NCBI RefSeq assembly: GCF_900114135.1 | Contig: NZ_FORY01000009.1 | Coordinates: forward strand, 62,001-126,000 | DNA from: Celeribacter halophilus | Lineage (GTDB): Bacteria > Pseudomonadota > Alphaproteobacteria > Rhodobacterales > Rhodobacteraceae | Direction: 5' to 3' | DNA: 64,000 nt | Shown here: positions 45,377-56,951 of the stretch, piece by piece | Numbering within the stretch: the stretch's first letter is position 1 | Layout of the letters: every line of letters begins with the position of its first letter | The notes under the pieces: generated by a model | The model's database searches: none | Told to the model about the DNA's origin: nothing | Seen by the model: the letters and a program-made list of their open reading frames with translations, nothing else | Translations under genes and position numbers: made by a program

Positions 45377-46600
45377 ATGATGACATTCAGTCTGGGCGTT
45401 GTCCTTTTCACTCTGATCGTGATTGCGCTTGTGGCGGTTATTCTTGTCGCACGCTCGAAACTCGTCAGTACGGGCAACGTCAACATCACCATCAACGGCG
45501 AAAAGACGATCACCGTCCCCGCCGGTGGCAAACTGTTGCAGACGCTTGCAGCCGAAAAGCTCTTTGTGCCTTCGGCCTGTGGCGGCGGCGGCACCTGTGC
45601 GCAATGTCGTGTGCGGGTGAAGTCAGGCGGCGGGTCGATCCTGCCGACCGAGGAAAGCCATATTACCAAACGTGAGGCCGCCTGTGGCGACCGCCTGTCC
45701 TGTCAGGTGGCTGTGAAGCAGGACATGGAGATCGAAGTCCCAGAAGAGGTCTTCGGCGTCAAGAAGTGGGAGTGCACCGTGCGCTCGAACCACAACGTGG
45801 CGACCTTCATCAAGGCGCTGGTGCTGGAACTGCCCGAAGGCGAGGATGTGAACTTCCGCGCAGGTGGCTATATCCAGATCGCGGCTCCGCCCCACAAACT
45901 GTCCTACAAGGACTTCGATATTGAAGAAGAATATCGTGCCGACTGGGACAAGTTTAACCTCTGGCAATATGAATCCGTTGTCGAAGAGCCGATCGAGCGC
46001 GCCTATTCCATGGCAAACTATCCGGATGAAAAGGGCATCATCATGCTCAACGTCCGCGTAGCCTCGCCGCCTCCGGGCTCTGAAGGCATCCCGCCGGGTC
46101 AGATGTCCTCTTACATCTTCAACCTCAAACCCGGTGACAAGGTCACGATTTCCGGTCCGTTCGGTGAATTCTTCGCCCGCGATACGGATAAGGAAATGGT
46201 CTTCATCGGTGGTGGGGCCGGTATGGCGCCGATGCGGTCGCATATCTTCGATCAGCTCAAACGCCTGAAGAACAAGGATCGCAAGATCACCTTCTGGTAT
46301 GGTGCACGTTCGAAACGCGAGATGTTCTTTGTCGAGGACTTCGACGAGCTGGCCAAGGAGTTCCCGAACTTCACATGGCATGTGGCGCTGTCGGATGCTC
46401 TGCCCGAAGATGACTGGGGCGGTTACACCGGCTTCATTCACAACGTGCTGTATGAAGAATATCTCAAGAACCACCCCGCACCGGAAGATTGCGAATACTA
46501 CATGTGTGGTCCGCCCATCATGAACCAGTCCGTGATCAACATGCTTCTGGATCTTGGTGTGGATCGTGAAGACATCATGTTGGATGATTTCGGGGGCTGA
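45377..46600 (+). CDS. nqrF: Na+-NQR subunit F (NADH-oxidising reductase)
   Basis: A 407-residue subunit through which electrons enter. An N-terminal membrane helix (about residues 6-26) is followed by a ferredoxin-like domain with 2Fe-2S ligands C68, C74, C77 and C109. A ferredoxin-NADP reductase-type module then holds the FAD motif RAYSMANYP and the NADH-binding [11 protein letters not shown]. The C-terminus [22 protein letters not shown] is typical. It is the last gene of the operon. Together with subunits A-E it couples NADH oxidation to sodium export. Confidence 0.97.
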   Translation: MMTFSLGVVLFTLIVIALVAVILVARSKLVSTGNVNITINGEKTITVPAGGKLLQTLAAEKLFVPSACGGGGTCAQCRVRVKSGGGSILPTEESHITKREAACGDRLSCQVAVKQDMEIEVPEEVFGVKKWECTVRSNHNVATFIKALVLELPEGEDVNFRAGGYIQIAAPPHKLSYKDFDIEEEYRADWDKFNLWQYESVVEEPIERAYSMANYPDEKGIIMLNVRVASPPPGSEGIPPGQMSSYIFNLKPGDKVTISGPFGEFFARDTDKEMVFIGGGAGMAPMRSHIFDQLKRLKNKDRKITFWYGARSKREMFFVEDFDELAKEFPNFTWHVALSDALPEDDWGGYTGFIHNVLYEEYLKNHPAPEDCEYYMCGPPIMNQSVINMLLDLGVDREDIMLDDFGG

Positions 46601-46650
46601 TCTTTATCTGGCAGGGTTTCAGACTTGCCGATAAAACCCCGACACAAAAA

Positions 46651-46683
46651 TCGGCCAGACCCTGTTTTGCGGGGGCTGGCCGA
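46651..46683 (-). terminator. Intrinsic terminator of arfB (minus strand)
   Basis: TCGGCCAG at 46651-46658 and CTGGCCGA at 46676-46683 pair perfectly, with further GC pairs inside. On the minus strand the stem is followed by TTTTTGTG. It lies about 55 bp past the arfB stop and also between the convergent nqrF and arfB genes. Confidence 0.78.
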
Positions 46684-46737
46684 AATGCGTTTAAGACGGA
46701 TGGAATTGAGGAAGCGCCGGCGATTCGGCGTGTCAGA

Positions 46738-47154
46738 TCACTCCGGTTTCCCGCGAAGTTTCTTGACCTCGCTGCGCACTTTTTTGGCCTTGATCCGCCG
46801 CTCGATACTGCCGCGTGTCGGTTTCGTCTTGATCCGGCGTTTGGGTTTCTCGGTGGCTTTGCGGATCAGATCGGCCAGACGCTCCCGCGCAATCTCGCGG
46901 TTGCGGGCTTGGGAGCGGGTCTCCTCCACCTGAATGATGATCGCCCCGTCCTTGGTCCAGCGCCGCCCCGCCAGCCTGCGCAGACGGTGCTTGACCTGTT
47001 CGGGCAGGTTCGGAGAACGCGCCGCCTCGAACCGCAACTCAACAGCGGTGGAGACTTTGTTCACATTCTGCCCGCCGGGACCGGAGCTTCGCACGAATTG
47101 CTCGGTCAGTTCCCAGTCAGCGATGGTGATTTGTTCTGTAACGGTCAGGGGCAT
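46738..47154 (-). CDS. arfB: Alternative ribosome-rescue factor ArfB (peptidyl-tRNA hydrolase, YaeJ)
   Basis: A 138-residue release-factor-like protein. The catalytic GGQ motif is in RSSGPGGQNVNKVSTAVELRF at about residues 24-44, and the C-terminal tail from about 105 is very basic (KPKRRIKTKPTRGSIERRIKAKKV). That tail inserts into the empty mRNA channel of stalled ribosomes, where the protein releases the nascent chain. The start at 47154 fits the family; it has no ribosome site and lies only 17 bases after the T-tract of a terminator. A longer in-frame reading from a TTG at 47226 would run through that hairpin. Confidence 0.92.
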   Translation of the reverse strand: MPLTVTEQITIADWELTEQFVRSSGPGGQNVNKVSTAVELRFEAARSPNLPEQVKHRLRRLAGRRWTKDGAIIIQVEETRSQARNREIARERLADLIRKATEKPKRRIKTKPTRGSIERRIKAKKVRSEVKKLRGKPE

Positions 47155-47170
47155 GGGGCATCTATACAGC

Positions 47171-47201
47171 AAAGGAAAAGGGCTGCCAGATAAAGCAGCC
47201 C
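47171..47201 (-). terminator. Terminator/attenuator directly upstream of arfB
   Basis: On the minus strand GGGCTGC (47201-47195), an eight-base loop and GCAGCCC (47186-47180) form a perfect 7-bp stem followed by TTTTCCTTT. It lies after a short ORF and 17 bases before the arfB start, so any arfB message from an upstream promoter must read through it. Confidence 0.8.
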
Positions 47202-47268
47202 TCCGAGATCTCAGGAGATGGGCCAATTAGGAAGCCCAATCAGGAGTGTTTCACACTAGATTGTTCCT

Positions 47269-47325
47269 CTAGGTGGCGGCCCTCCCGACTGTCTTGACCT
47301 CGCTCTCCAACATCACTCTAGACAC
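47269..47325 (-). CDS. Candidate 18-residue leader peptide upstream of arfB
   Basis: A GTG-started frame of 18 codons (MSRVMLESEVKTVGRAAT, stop TAG) preceded at ideal distance by AAAGGAGGTG (47340-47331), one of the strongest ribosome sites in the window. AGGTGG of this site can pair with CCACCT at the end of the frame. A terminator follows 67 bases downstream, then arfB. The arrangement resembles a translated leader with an attenuator. Alternatively the segment is a small RNA with a fortuitous frame. I do not recognise the peptide. Confidence 0.5.
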   Translation of the reverse strand: MSRVMLESEVKTVGRAAT

Positions 47326-47395
47326 TGGACCACCTCCTTTCGATGAATTGCCGATAGGTTCATGGTGGCACAGATTTGGTATATGGCAAGTAAAA

Positions 47396-48037
47396 TTATA
47401 CCATACGTGCTGTCAGTCGCTTAACAATTAGGCGGAAAGGCACGAGCGCGATCAAAGCAAGGGCGAGTTTCACACCCCAATCGGCCACCGCGAGCGAGAC
47501 CCAGAGCGGCACAGGCGCGCCGATATAGAGGAAGGGAACAGCATCCCACGCCCATGACACTTCCATATCGGCGTTTTCTCCGAAAATGGTGATGCTTTGC
47601 GAGAAGGCGATGCCAAAGAAAATTGTCGTATCGAGCGCAGAGCCGATGATGGAGGAGGCAAAGGGCGCCTTCCACCATGAGCCGTTGCGCAGGCGGTCAA
47701 AGACAAAGACATCGACAAGCTGGGCGATAAGGAAGCCCGTAGCGGATCCGGCCGCGACGCGCATGGCAACGGCCTGATAGCTATAGCCGTCACCTTGCAG
47801 GGTGATCTGTGTCCCGATGAGGGAGCAGACAATCCCCGTGACAAAACCCGCAAGGATGACTTTGCGCGCGGCGGCGACGCCATAAACGCGGTTCATCACA
47901 TCGGTGACGAGGAAGGCGAAAGGATAGGTGAATGCGCCCCATGTCAGCAGCCCATCCATGATGAGGAACTGAACGAGGATATTGGAAGCCACGACAATGG
48001 CGGCCATGGCAAGGATGCCAGGAAGAAGACGTTTCAT
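47396..48037 (-). CDS. yhhQ: Queuosine precursor transporter (YhhQ/VUT family)
   Basis: A 213-residue membrane protein with about six hydrophobic segments. The blocks VASNILVQFLIMDGLLTWGAFTYPFAFLVTDVMNRVYG near the N-terminus, ASGSATGFLIAQLVDVFVFDRLR and SSIIGSALDTTIFFGIAF match the YhhQ family. These proteins import the queuosine precursors preQ0/preQ1 for tRNA modification. The ATG at 48037 is preferred over an extension from 48112 because the membrane domain begins there. I checked the leader for a preQ1 riboswitch and found no convincing one. Confidence 0.88.
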   Translation of the reverse strand: MKRLLPGILAMAAIVVASNILVQFLIMDGLLTWGAFTYPFAFLVTDVMNRVYGVAAARKVILAGFVTGIVCSLIGTQITLQGDGYSYQAVAMRVAAGSATGFLIAQLVDVFVFDRLRNGSWWKAPFASSIIGSALDTTIFFGIAFSQSITIFGENADMEVSWAWDAVPFLYIGAPVPLWVSLAVADWGVKLALALIALVPFRLIVKRLTARMV

Positions 48038-48200
48038 GATGTACCCGTTTTTTATCGAAGGTGACGGCAACTCGGCCCCGAGCGGGGCGATGTGGGCGTT
48101 TACCCGCCGCACGCGGGCAAATCAAGACTAAAGCGGTGCGCGAAGATGTGGCATGATTGGTGGAAGGTCGCGCACAGCTATGGTCCGACCGCTTGTTGCG

Positions 48201-49079
48201 CTATTCGATAACGCGGTAATCGACAAATTCGGTGCGCTGGAAAAAGCGGAAATTGTTGTCCGACACCAACGTCAGCCGGATCCCCGTCTCATCCGCCCAG
48301 ACCGCGATGCCTTCGAGGTTGTCATGGGTGGCGGTGAGTGTGCGCAAGAGCGTGACTTCGTTCTCCGGTCCCTGCGGGCCAAGATCAAAGCGCCGCACGC
48401 GGGTGGCAAACCCCAATCCGGTGAACCAGCGTTCTAGCAGGTAAAGACGCCCGTCCGGTCCGATGTCGAGACCTACGGGCAGGAAATCCGTGTCTTCGTC
48501 ACGTGGGATGGACCATGAGGCATCCCATTGCCCGTTCATATAGCGATACAGAGGAAAAGGCCGACCAACCGCGCCGGAGCGTTCGGGAAGGGTGTAGATT
48601 GTGCCACTTGCGTCCACAGCCACGCCTTCCAGCGAGGAGTTGTTCTGCATCTTCTCGAAATCGGGATGTTTCGGCAAATCGGTCAACCGTCCCGTGTCGA
48701 GATCAAGCTGCGCGATCCGGTGGATACCTTCAAAGCTGACATAGGCCTTGCCGTCCATTGACAGGGCAAAGCCTTCGGAATCCGCCTCGAACCGTTTCAA
48801 CGTCCCGCCATCTTGCGCCGAGAGCGGGATGCCCTTTTCCAGCGTGACGCCGGAGACCACACCCTTTTCGTTGCGCGTGAGTGTGCCGGTGAAAAACTTG
48901 GCACGATCCGACAGCGCCACAAAGCTGCGCCCGTCCTCGGAGAGTTCAAGGCCGGACAGCCCCCCCACAGAGGCGTCATCCGAGACCCATGTATGGGAGC
49001 CCAGAAGACGCGCCTCGGTTGCAAGAGACGGGCTGGCAAGAAGGCTCGCGATCAGCGCGAGGACAAGACGGCGGAGCAT
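48201..49079 (-). CDS. Esterase-like/phytase-like secreted protein
   Basis: A 292-residue protein with a signal peptide ([22 protein letters not shown], cleavage about residue 21). The remainder is a strand-rich propeller: [38 protein letters not shown] and [24 protein letters not shown]. These match the esterase-like activity of phytase family. Proteins of this type are periplasmic or exported, and their substrates are mostly unknown. Its start lies inside the 3' end of mepA, a 28-bp overlap, so the two are probably co-transcribed. Confidence 0.82.
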   Translation of the reverse strand: MLRRLVLALIASLLASPSLATEARLLGSHTWVSDDASVGGLSGLELSEDGRSFVALSDRAKFFTGTLTRNEKGVVSGVTLEKGIPLSAQDGGTLKRFEADSEGFALSMDGKAYVSFEGIHRIAQLDLDTGRLTDLPKHPDFEKMQNNSSLEGVAVDASGTIYTLPERSGAVGRPFPLYRYMNGQWDASWSIPRDEDTDFLPVGLDIGPDGRLYLLERWFTGLGFATRVRRFDLGPQGPENEVTLLRTLTATHDNLEGIAVWADETGIRLTLVSDNNFRFFQRTEFVDYRVIE

Positions 49080-49960
49080 TGCGCAGGCAAGGTGGCAAGA
49101 GTAATCGGCGGCTTGGGTTTGGCCGGTTTCGCATTGGGATCGGGCGGCGGTGGGTTGAGGATGTTATTCACCCAGTCCTGCGCATCGTCACACCCGTCTC
49201 CGGGGGGTGGCGGGGCTTGATCCACACAGGAGGAATCGCCCTTCGGGCAGTTCAGCCGCACATGGAAATGGTAGTGATGCCCCCACCAGGGCCGGATTTT
49301 CCGGAGCCAGCTTTTGTCGCCCGTCTCGTCCTTGCACATCTGCACTTTCGCGCCGGGGAACACAAAAATACGCGCCACACGCGGGTCGGAAGCGGCGGCT
49401 TTGAGGATTTCGTGATGCGCCCGCGTCCAGTTGTCGTTCACATAGGCCCCTGCGGCGCGGCGTGTCGAAATGGACGAGAGGCTCTCGCGCTCCGCCCGTG
49501 TGAGATCAAGCTGCGTTGCAGGCAGCATCCAGATATCGGCATCCAGCCCGATCTGGTGGCTCGCATGACCCGAGGACATCGGCCCGCCACGCGGCTGGCT
49601 CATGTCTCCGATATAAATGCCCTTCCAACCCGGCTGTGCGGCGGCTTTGCGCGACAGGTCTTCGAGAAAATCGACCAGAACCGGCTGACCCCAGTTGCGG
49701 TTGCGCGACAAACGCATGGCCTGCCATGTCGGCCCGCTCTCCGGCAGCGCCACAGCACCCGCCAGACAGCCTTTGGAATAACTGCCAAAAGACTCCGACG
49801 TGTGGGACGACGGCGTGGCCACCGGTCCGAACAACAGCTTGGCCGGCCTCTGGTCCGAGGAAGACACCGACACTTTCGGCACGGCGGCAACGTCTTCTTT
49901 CTCGCTGCCGACGCAGCCAGCCAATGCCAGAACCAACGCGACGCTCAACCATTTACGCAT
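49052..49960 (-). CDS. mepA: Penicillin-insensitive murein endopeptidase MepA
   Basis: A 302-residue lipoprotein: the N-terminus [19 protein letters not shown] has a clear lipobox, LAGC, with C16 as the lipidated residue. The zinc peptidase core shows [15 protein letters not shown] at about residue 130 and the later [14 protein letters not shown] block. Both are diagnostic for the LAS-type endopeptidase that cleaves D-Ala-meso-DAP cross-links in peptidoglycan. It overlaps the MFS gene upstream by eight bases and the phytase-like gene downstream by 28 bases. Confidence 0.93.
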   Translation of the reverse strand: MRKWLSVALVLALAGCVGSEKEDVAAVPKVSVSSSDQRPAKLLFGPVATPSSHTSESFGSYSKGCLAGAVALPESGPTWQAMRLSRNRNWGQPVLVDFLEDLSRKAAAQPGWKGIYIGDMSQPRGGPMSSGHASHQIGLDADIWMLPATQLDLTRAERESLSSISTRRAAGAYVNDNWTRAHHEILKAAASDPRVARIFVFPGAKVQMCKDETGDKSWLRKIRPWWGHHYHFHVRLNCPKGDSSCVDQAPPPPGDGCDDAQDWVNNILNPPPPDPNAKPAKPKPPITLATLPAQCSAVLSSR

Positions 49961-51335
49961 TTTCAGAAACCTTTGTGCCTTCAGGATGAACCCACGCTAA
50001 CAGCACCAGCCCCACAATGAAAAGGGCGATCAGCGGGGTGATGCCGAGTCTCTGGGAATTGGTCACATCCGAGGCCAGTGCAATCAGTCCCGGTGCCAGA
50101 AAAGACGTCGCTTTGCCGGACAGTGCATAAAGTCCGAACGCTTCGGTCACACGCGCAGGGTCGGCTTGCCGCACCATCATTGTGCGTGACGCGGACTGGA
50201 TAACGCCGGACACCGCGCCCAGAACCGCACCGCAGATGTAGAAGGCAATATCGGGCAGATGACTTGTGGTCTCGACCGTCTGGAACAGGACGCTCTCGCG
50301 GGAGATGGTCAAAATGACCAGACAGACCGAGATCAGCACCAGAATACAGAAGATAATCACGGGTTTCGGCCCGAATTTCTGATCCGCGAATCCGCCAGCA
50401 AAGGTGAAAACCGCACCGGTGAAAGCGGCCAGAATACCGAACACGCCGATCTGCACCACGCTCCATTCCAGCGCGCCGAGCGCATAGATGCCGCCGAAGG
50501 TAAACACACCGTTCAGGGCGTCGCGGTAAAACATCGAAGACCCGAGAAAGGCAAAAAGCGAATGACGCGACGGCAGGCTGCGCAGGGTTTTCGTCAAATC
50601 GCGCATCCCGTTTTTGACCGAACGGGCCATCGGCACGCTCTTCGATGCCGGCTCGCGGACCCACAGGAAAAACGGGATCATCGACAGCACAAACCACAGC
50701 GCCACAAACGGCCCGACAAAACGGGTGCCTTCGCGCATGGCCGGATCAAGCCCGAACAGCGGCGCATGACCCAAAAGCGTGACTCCGTCGGCATTTTCGG
50801 AAAACAGCAAAAGCATGATGACCAACGCGACAATCCCGCCGACATAGCCCCATGCCCATCCGTTGCCGGAAATCTTGCCGATCTCTTCACGCGTGCCGAG
50901 CGCAGGCAGAAGCGCATTGGTGAAAATCGTGGTAAATTCGACCCCGATCAGGCCCAAACCGAAGAAAACGAGCACGAGCATGGTCGGGAAATTCTCGGGC
51001 GAGGCCATCCAAAGTCCGGCTGATCCGATCACATAGAGCACCGAAAACAGCCATATCCACGGCATACGGCGCTTGCTCTCATCGGCAATCGCCCCGAGGA
51101 TCGGCGCACTCACGGCAATCATCAGTCCCGCCACCGTCAGTCCATAGCCCCAGATCGACTGGGCCTCGGCTTTGGCGTGGGCCGCATCCATACCGCCCGC
51201 CATCAGATGCGCGATCACTTGTTCTGCAAAATAAGGCCCGAAAATGAAGGTCAGGATCAGCGTATGAAAGGGCTGCGTTGCCCAATCATACATCATCCAG
51301 CCCCAAATGCGTTTGCGGTGACTTGGTTGGCCCAT
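49953..51335 (-). CDS. MFS transporter, UMF1/Atg22-like family
   Basis: A 460-residue carrier with 11-12 membrane segments. The N-terminal WGWMMYDWATQPFHTLILTFIFGPYFAEQV is the signature of the UMF1 family (related to vacuolar Atg22 amino acid effluxers). It is followed by APILGAIADESKRRMPWI. The start at 51335 (MGQPSHRKRIWGW) is preferred because the extra 26 residues of a longer frame are not conserved-looking; AAAGG precedes it. The substrate is unknown. It heads a minus-strand group with mepA and the phytase-like gene. Confidence 0.88.
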   Translation of the reverse strand: MGQPSHRKRIWGWMMYDWATQPFHTLILTFIFGPYFAEQVIAHLMAGGMDAAHAKAEAQSIWGYGLTVAGLMIAVSAPILGAIADESKRRMPWIWLFSVLYVIGSAGLWMASPENFPTMLVLVFFGLGLIGVEFTTIFTNALLPALGTREEIGKISGNGWAWGYVGGIVALVIMLLLFSENADGVTLLGHAPLFGLDPAMREGTRFVGPFVALWFVLSMIPFFLWVREPASKSVPMARSVKNGMRDLTKTLRSLPSRHSLFAFLGSSMFYRDALNGVFTFGGIYALGALEWSVVQIGVFGILAAFTGAVFTFAGGFADQKFGPKPVIIFCILVLISVCLVILTISRESVLFQTVETTSHLPDIAFYICGAVLGAVSGVIQSASRTMMVRQADPARVTEAFGLYALSGKATSFLAPGLIALASDVTNSQRLGITPLIALFIVGLVLLAWVHPEGTKVSENA

Positions 51336-51430
51336 GACCTTTGCCCTTTTTCCTCGGTTGAGGCGATAGAACAGGGAATGTGCCATCTGTGCAATGGTTA
51401 AAGCCTTGTGCAAAAGGCATTAACCAAGGT

Positions 51431-51976
51431 TCACCGCACCGGTGGCCAAGGTCGTGTATTGTCCGCGTCGATCCAGTTTTGCACCCATTCCGGCAAGGGC
51501 GGGCTTTCAATGCCGGGTTCGAGCCGCTCCAGAAGCTCTTTCGGAGGCACCATTTTGCGCTTCTTGATGACCGCGCCGCGCAGCAGAATGTGATTGCAGC
51601 ATTCGCCCTTCTGGTCCCACATCGACTGTTCGATATAGAGGAACTTGTCATCAAACCCGATGGGGCTGGTCACCATGTCCACGGTCTGAAAGGTCGTCAC
51701 GCGCCGCCGGTAGCGCACGGACGCGCCCGCCACGGCCATGCCATAGCCGCCGTCCTTGGCGGCCTTCGCGGTGCCGTTGCGGATCGACATCGGCACACGT
51801 CCGAGGTCAAAGATTGTTAAGGTTCTGCCGTTATTCAGTTCGAGCCAGAGGTCAATGTCCCACGGCATACAGATATGCCGCGAGTGATGTGGCTCGAAGA
51901 GACCAAGTTTGGGGGCGTTTCGGACTTTCCACGCCTGATAGAACATGCGGATGAATGGATACATGCGCGCCAGCAT
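51431..51976 (-). CDS. Thioesterase-like (hotdog-fold) protein
   Basis: A roughly 181-residue protein. The central part, HHSRHICMPWDIDLWLELNNGRTLTIFDLGRVPMSIRNG, and the later RYRRRVTTFQTVDMVTSPIGFDDKFLYIEQSMW follow the pattern of 4-hydroxybenzoyl-CoA thioesterase-like hotdog proteins. They have the usual aspartate in the first block. The start is uncertain: ATGs at 51976 and 51964 are both possible and neither has a clear ribosome site. It probably hydrolyses an acyl-CoA, but no substrate is suggested by the neighbours. It is divergent from yggT. Confidence 0.75.
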   Translation of the reverse strand: MLARMYPFIRMFYQAWKVRNAPKLGLFEPHHSRHICMPWDIDLWLELNNGRTLTIFDLGRVPMSIRNGTAKAAKDGGYGMAVAGASVRYRRRVTTFQTVDMVTSPIGFDDKFLYIEQSMWDQKGECCNHILLRGAVIKKRKMVPPKELLERLEPGIESPPLPEWVQNWIDADNTRPWPPVR

Positions 51977-52093
51977 GTTGCTGCAGGCGCAAAGGTCAAG
52001 AGGGAACGTGGCGGCACGGCCATCCTCACCCTTGTGCGTGGAGGGCAGAGACCTTAGGTGAATGACGACTGACAATTTGGGAATCTGAAAAAT

Positions 52094-52381
52094 ATGCTGT
52101 CTTTGATGCAAATCCTGCTGATGATCCTCGGCGTCGTGAAATTCGTCATGATCGTTCAGATCATCATGAGTTGGCTGATCAATTTTCAGGTTCTGAACGT
52201 GCGTCAGCCTCTGGTCTATCAGATCTGGGAAGGTCTCTCGCGTCTGCTTGAGCCGATCTATCGCCCGATCCGCAAAGTCCTGCCGCCGATGAGCGGGCTG
52301 GACCTTGCGCCGCTGGTGGCCTTTATCGCGATCTATGCGATCGAGCGGATCATCTACAACAATATGGGCATGTTCTACTAA
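52094..52381 (+). CDS. YggT family membrane protein
   Basis: A 95-residue protein with two hydrophobic segments (about residues 5-30 and 70-90). Between them lies the typical YggT loop, VYQIWEGLSRLLEPIYRPIRKVLPPMSGLDLAPLVAFIAIY. Members are inner-membrane proteins linked in other bacteria to osmotic tolerance or cell division. Function here is unknown. It stands between a divergent thioesterase-like gene and recQ on the same strand, 73 bp away. Confidence 0.88.
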   Translation: MLSLMQILLMILGVVKFVMIVQIIMSWLINFQVLNVRQPLVYQIWEGLSRLLEPIYRPIRKVLPPMSGLDLAPLVAFIAIYAIERIIYNNMGMFY

Positions 52382-52454
52382 GCCATCCCTGCGTAAACGC
52401 CCTTGAGCCTCGCGCCCCTGCGTGCGATTCTGCTCTCAACAAAAAAGAGCAGGC

Positions 52455-54494
52455 ATGATGGACACTCAGGGGCTTTTATCCTCCGTTTTCGGATTCGACG
52501 GGTTTCGTCCCGGTCAGGAAGAGATCGTGGAGGCGGTCGCTGCGGGCCGTGATGTGCTTGCCATCATGCCCACGGGGGGCGGCAAGTCGCTTTGTTTTCA
52601 GCTTCCTGCGCTGATGCGGGACGGTTTGACCGTGGTGATTTCCCCGCTCATCGCCCTCATGCGCGATCAGGTGCAGGGGCTTCAGGCCGCCGGTGTCGCG
52701 GCGGGTGCGCTGACCTCCGGCAATACCGAAGAAGAAAACGACGCTGTCTTCGCTGCGCTGACTGCAGGGGAGCTGAAACTGCTCTACATGGCGCCAGAAC
52801 GTCTCGCATCCGGCGGGACATTGCCGCTGTTGCGGCGTTCGAATGTCTCTCTGATCGCTGTGGACGAGGCCCATTGTGTTTCACAATGGGGCCATGATTT
52901 CCGGCCCGACTATCTGCGCATCGGTGATCTCAAACGGGCGCTGGGCGTGCCTCTGGCCGCTTTCACCGCCACCGCCGACGAGGAAACGCAGGCCGAAATC
53001 GTGCGGCGTCTCTTTGACGGGGTGCAGCCCGAGAGTTTCCTGCGCGGTTTTGACCGTCCGAACATTCACCTCGCCTTTGCGGTGAAAGACAGCCCGCGGC
53101 GTCAGATCCTCGGTTTCGCGGCGGCGCGCAAAGGCCAGTCCGGCATCGTCTATTGCGGCACACGGGCCAAGACCGAGAGCCTCGCCAAGGCTCTCTCGGA
53201 CGCCGGTCATCTGGCGCTTGCCTATCACGGCGGGATGGAGCCCGACCGCCGCCGCGAGGTCGAGCGGCGTTTCCAGCAGGAGGACGAGTTGATCGTCGTG
53301 GCCACGGTCGCCTTTGGCATGGGGATCGACAAGCCGGACATCCGCTGGGTGGCGCATGCTGATCTGCCCAAGAGCGTCGAGAGCTACTATCAGGAAATCG
53401 GGCGTGCGGGACGTGACGGTGCGCCCGCGGAGACGCTGACGCTTTTTGGCCCCGACGACATCCGTTTCCGCCGCACACAGATCGACGAAAGCCTCGCCCC
53501 GCCGGAGCGCCGCGCCGCAGATCATGCGCGGCTGAACGCGCTGCTCGGCATTGCGGATGCGCAGGTGTGCAGGCGTCAGACGCTTTTGAAATTCTTTGGC
53601 GAAGAGACCTCGCCCTGCGGCCATTGTGACCTTTGCGACACCCCGCCGGAGCTGTTCGACGGCACCACGGCGGTGCGCAAGGCGCTCTCTGCCGTTCTGC
53701 GCTGCGATCAGGGGTTTGGCGCGGGGCATCTCATTGACGTGCTGATGGGCAAAATGACCGACAAGGTGCGCCAGTGGAACCACGACCAGCTTTCGGTGTT
53801 CGGCATCGGCAAGGAATATGACAAGCGCCAGTGGAACGCGATTTTCCGGCAGATGATGGGCGCGGACCTTCTGCGTCCCGATCCGGAACGCCACGGTGCG
53901 CTGTATATGACGGAACCGGCCATGCCGATTCTCAAAGGCGAGGCGGAAGTGACCTTGCGCAAGGATACGCTTGCGAAATCGCGCAAGGGGCCGGTTGCCA
54001 AGGCGCTGGTTTCCGAAGAAGACGCGCCGCTTTTGTCCGCGCTCAAGGCCAAACGCCGCGCACTGGCCGAGGAGGCGCGTGTGCCCGCCTATGTGGTCTT
54101 TGCCGACCGGACGTTGATCGAAATGGCCGAAAAACGGCCGCAGACGCTGGACGATATGGCTCGTATCGGTGGTGTCGGTGCGAAAAAGCTGGAGCGTTAC
54201 GGCGCGCTGTTCCTCTCTGTCATTCTCGGTGCCCCCGCGCCACAGATGCACCCCGCCCGCCGCAAACTTGCGGGCTCCGGCGGGGGCGATCTTTTCGACC
54301 GTTTGCAGGGGATTCACAATGATCTCACGCGCGGCGATTGCGGGACGCTCAAACCCATGAGCCTCACCCCCGCGCAGATCACCAAGATCGTGAAAATGCG
54401 CCCCGCAGATATGGCCAGCTTTGCCCGACTCGTCGGTGAAAAGCCCGCCGAACACTTCGGCCCCGCGATGATCGAGGCTATTCGCGCCGCCTGA
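52455..54494 (+). CDS. recQ: ATP-dependent DNA helicase RecQ
   Basis: A 679-residue 3'-5' helicase. The motor has motif I MPTGGGKSLCFQLPAL, motif II VDEAHCVSQWGHDFRP, and motif VI QEIGRAGRDG. A zinc-binding RecQ-Ct region with CRRQTLLKFFGE and CGHCDLCD follows. An HRDC domain lies near residues 530-600, and a further helical extension closes the protein. RecQ unwinds recombination and replication intermediates. The tandem ATGs at 52455 and 52458 (MMDTQGLLSS) are preceded by GAGCAGG; a longer frame from 52422 lacks support. Confidence 0.95.
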   Translation: MMDTQGLLSSVFGFDGFRPGQEEIVEAVAAGRDVLAIMPTGGGKSLCFQLPALMRDGLTVVISPLIALMRDQVQGLQAAGVAAGALTSGNTEEENDAVFAALTAGELKLLYMAPERLASGGTLPLLRRSNVSLIAVDEAHCVSQWGHDFRPDYLRIGDLKRALGVPLAAFTATADEETQAEIVRRLFDGVQPESFLRGFDRPNIHLAFAVKDSPRRQILGFAAARKGQSGIVYCGTRAKTESLAKALSDAGHLALAYHGGMEPDRRREVERRFQQEDELIVVATVAFGMGIDKPDIRWVAHADLPKSVESYYQEIGRAGRDGAPAETLTLFGPDDIRFRRTQIDESLAPPERRAADHARLNALLGIADAQVCRRQTLLKFFGEETSPCGHCDLCDTPPELFDGTTAVRKALSAVLRCDQGFGAGHLIDVLMGKMTDKVRQWNHDQLSVFGIGKEYDKRQWNAIFRQMMGADLLRPDPERHGALYMTEPAMPILKGEAEVTLRKDTLAKSRKGPVAKALVSEEDAPLLSALKAKRRALAEEARVPAYVVFADRTLIEMAEKRPQTLDDMARIGGVGAKKLERYGALFLSVILGAPAPQMHPARRKLAGSGGGDLFDRLQGIHNDLTRGDCGTLKPMSLTPAQITKIVKMRPADMASFARLVGEKPAEHFGPAMIEAIRAA

Positions 54495-54512
54495 CCCGCG
54501 CCTGTTGCCAAA

Positions 54513-56678
<2,166 letters not shown>

Positions 56679-56951
56679 CTGGCCCTCTTCTCAAGCGCGT
56701 CCCGCACATTCTGGTTCCCAGATGTTCGGGCAACGCCGCACATGTTTCGATGTGGCGAGCTTTTCGCAATCAGCTTGTGTCAAATGCGGTGCGAAAGGCT
56801 TTCACCCCGCCCGATCCTCTCGGGCGTGCGCCTAGAGGATCAGAACAGGGTGAAAAGAGTCTTAAAGCGTGGCTGGAAATTGCCCGTCAAAGTGCGAGGC
56901 GGGCCGAAAACCTGCCTCGGCGCGGGCGAAAGGAGGCAATGGGCCTTCGTT

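Noticed and set aside
47327-47341. Sequence resembling the 3' end of 16S rRNA (GGACCACCTCCTTTC)
   Set aside because: It is the complement of an unusually strong ribosome-binding site on the minus strand. No 16S sequence precedes it.
48038-48130. preQ1 riboswitch upstream of the queuosine-precursor transporter
   Set aside because: An AAAAAAC stretch resembling the preQ1-I tail is present, but no upstream strand can form the required first stem.
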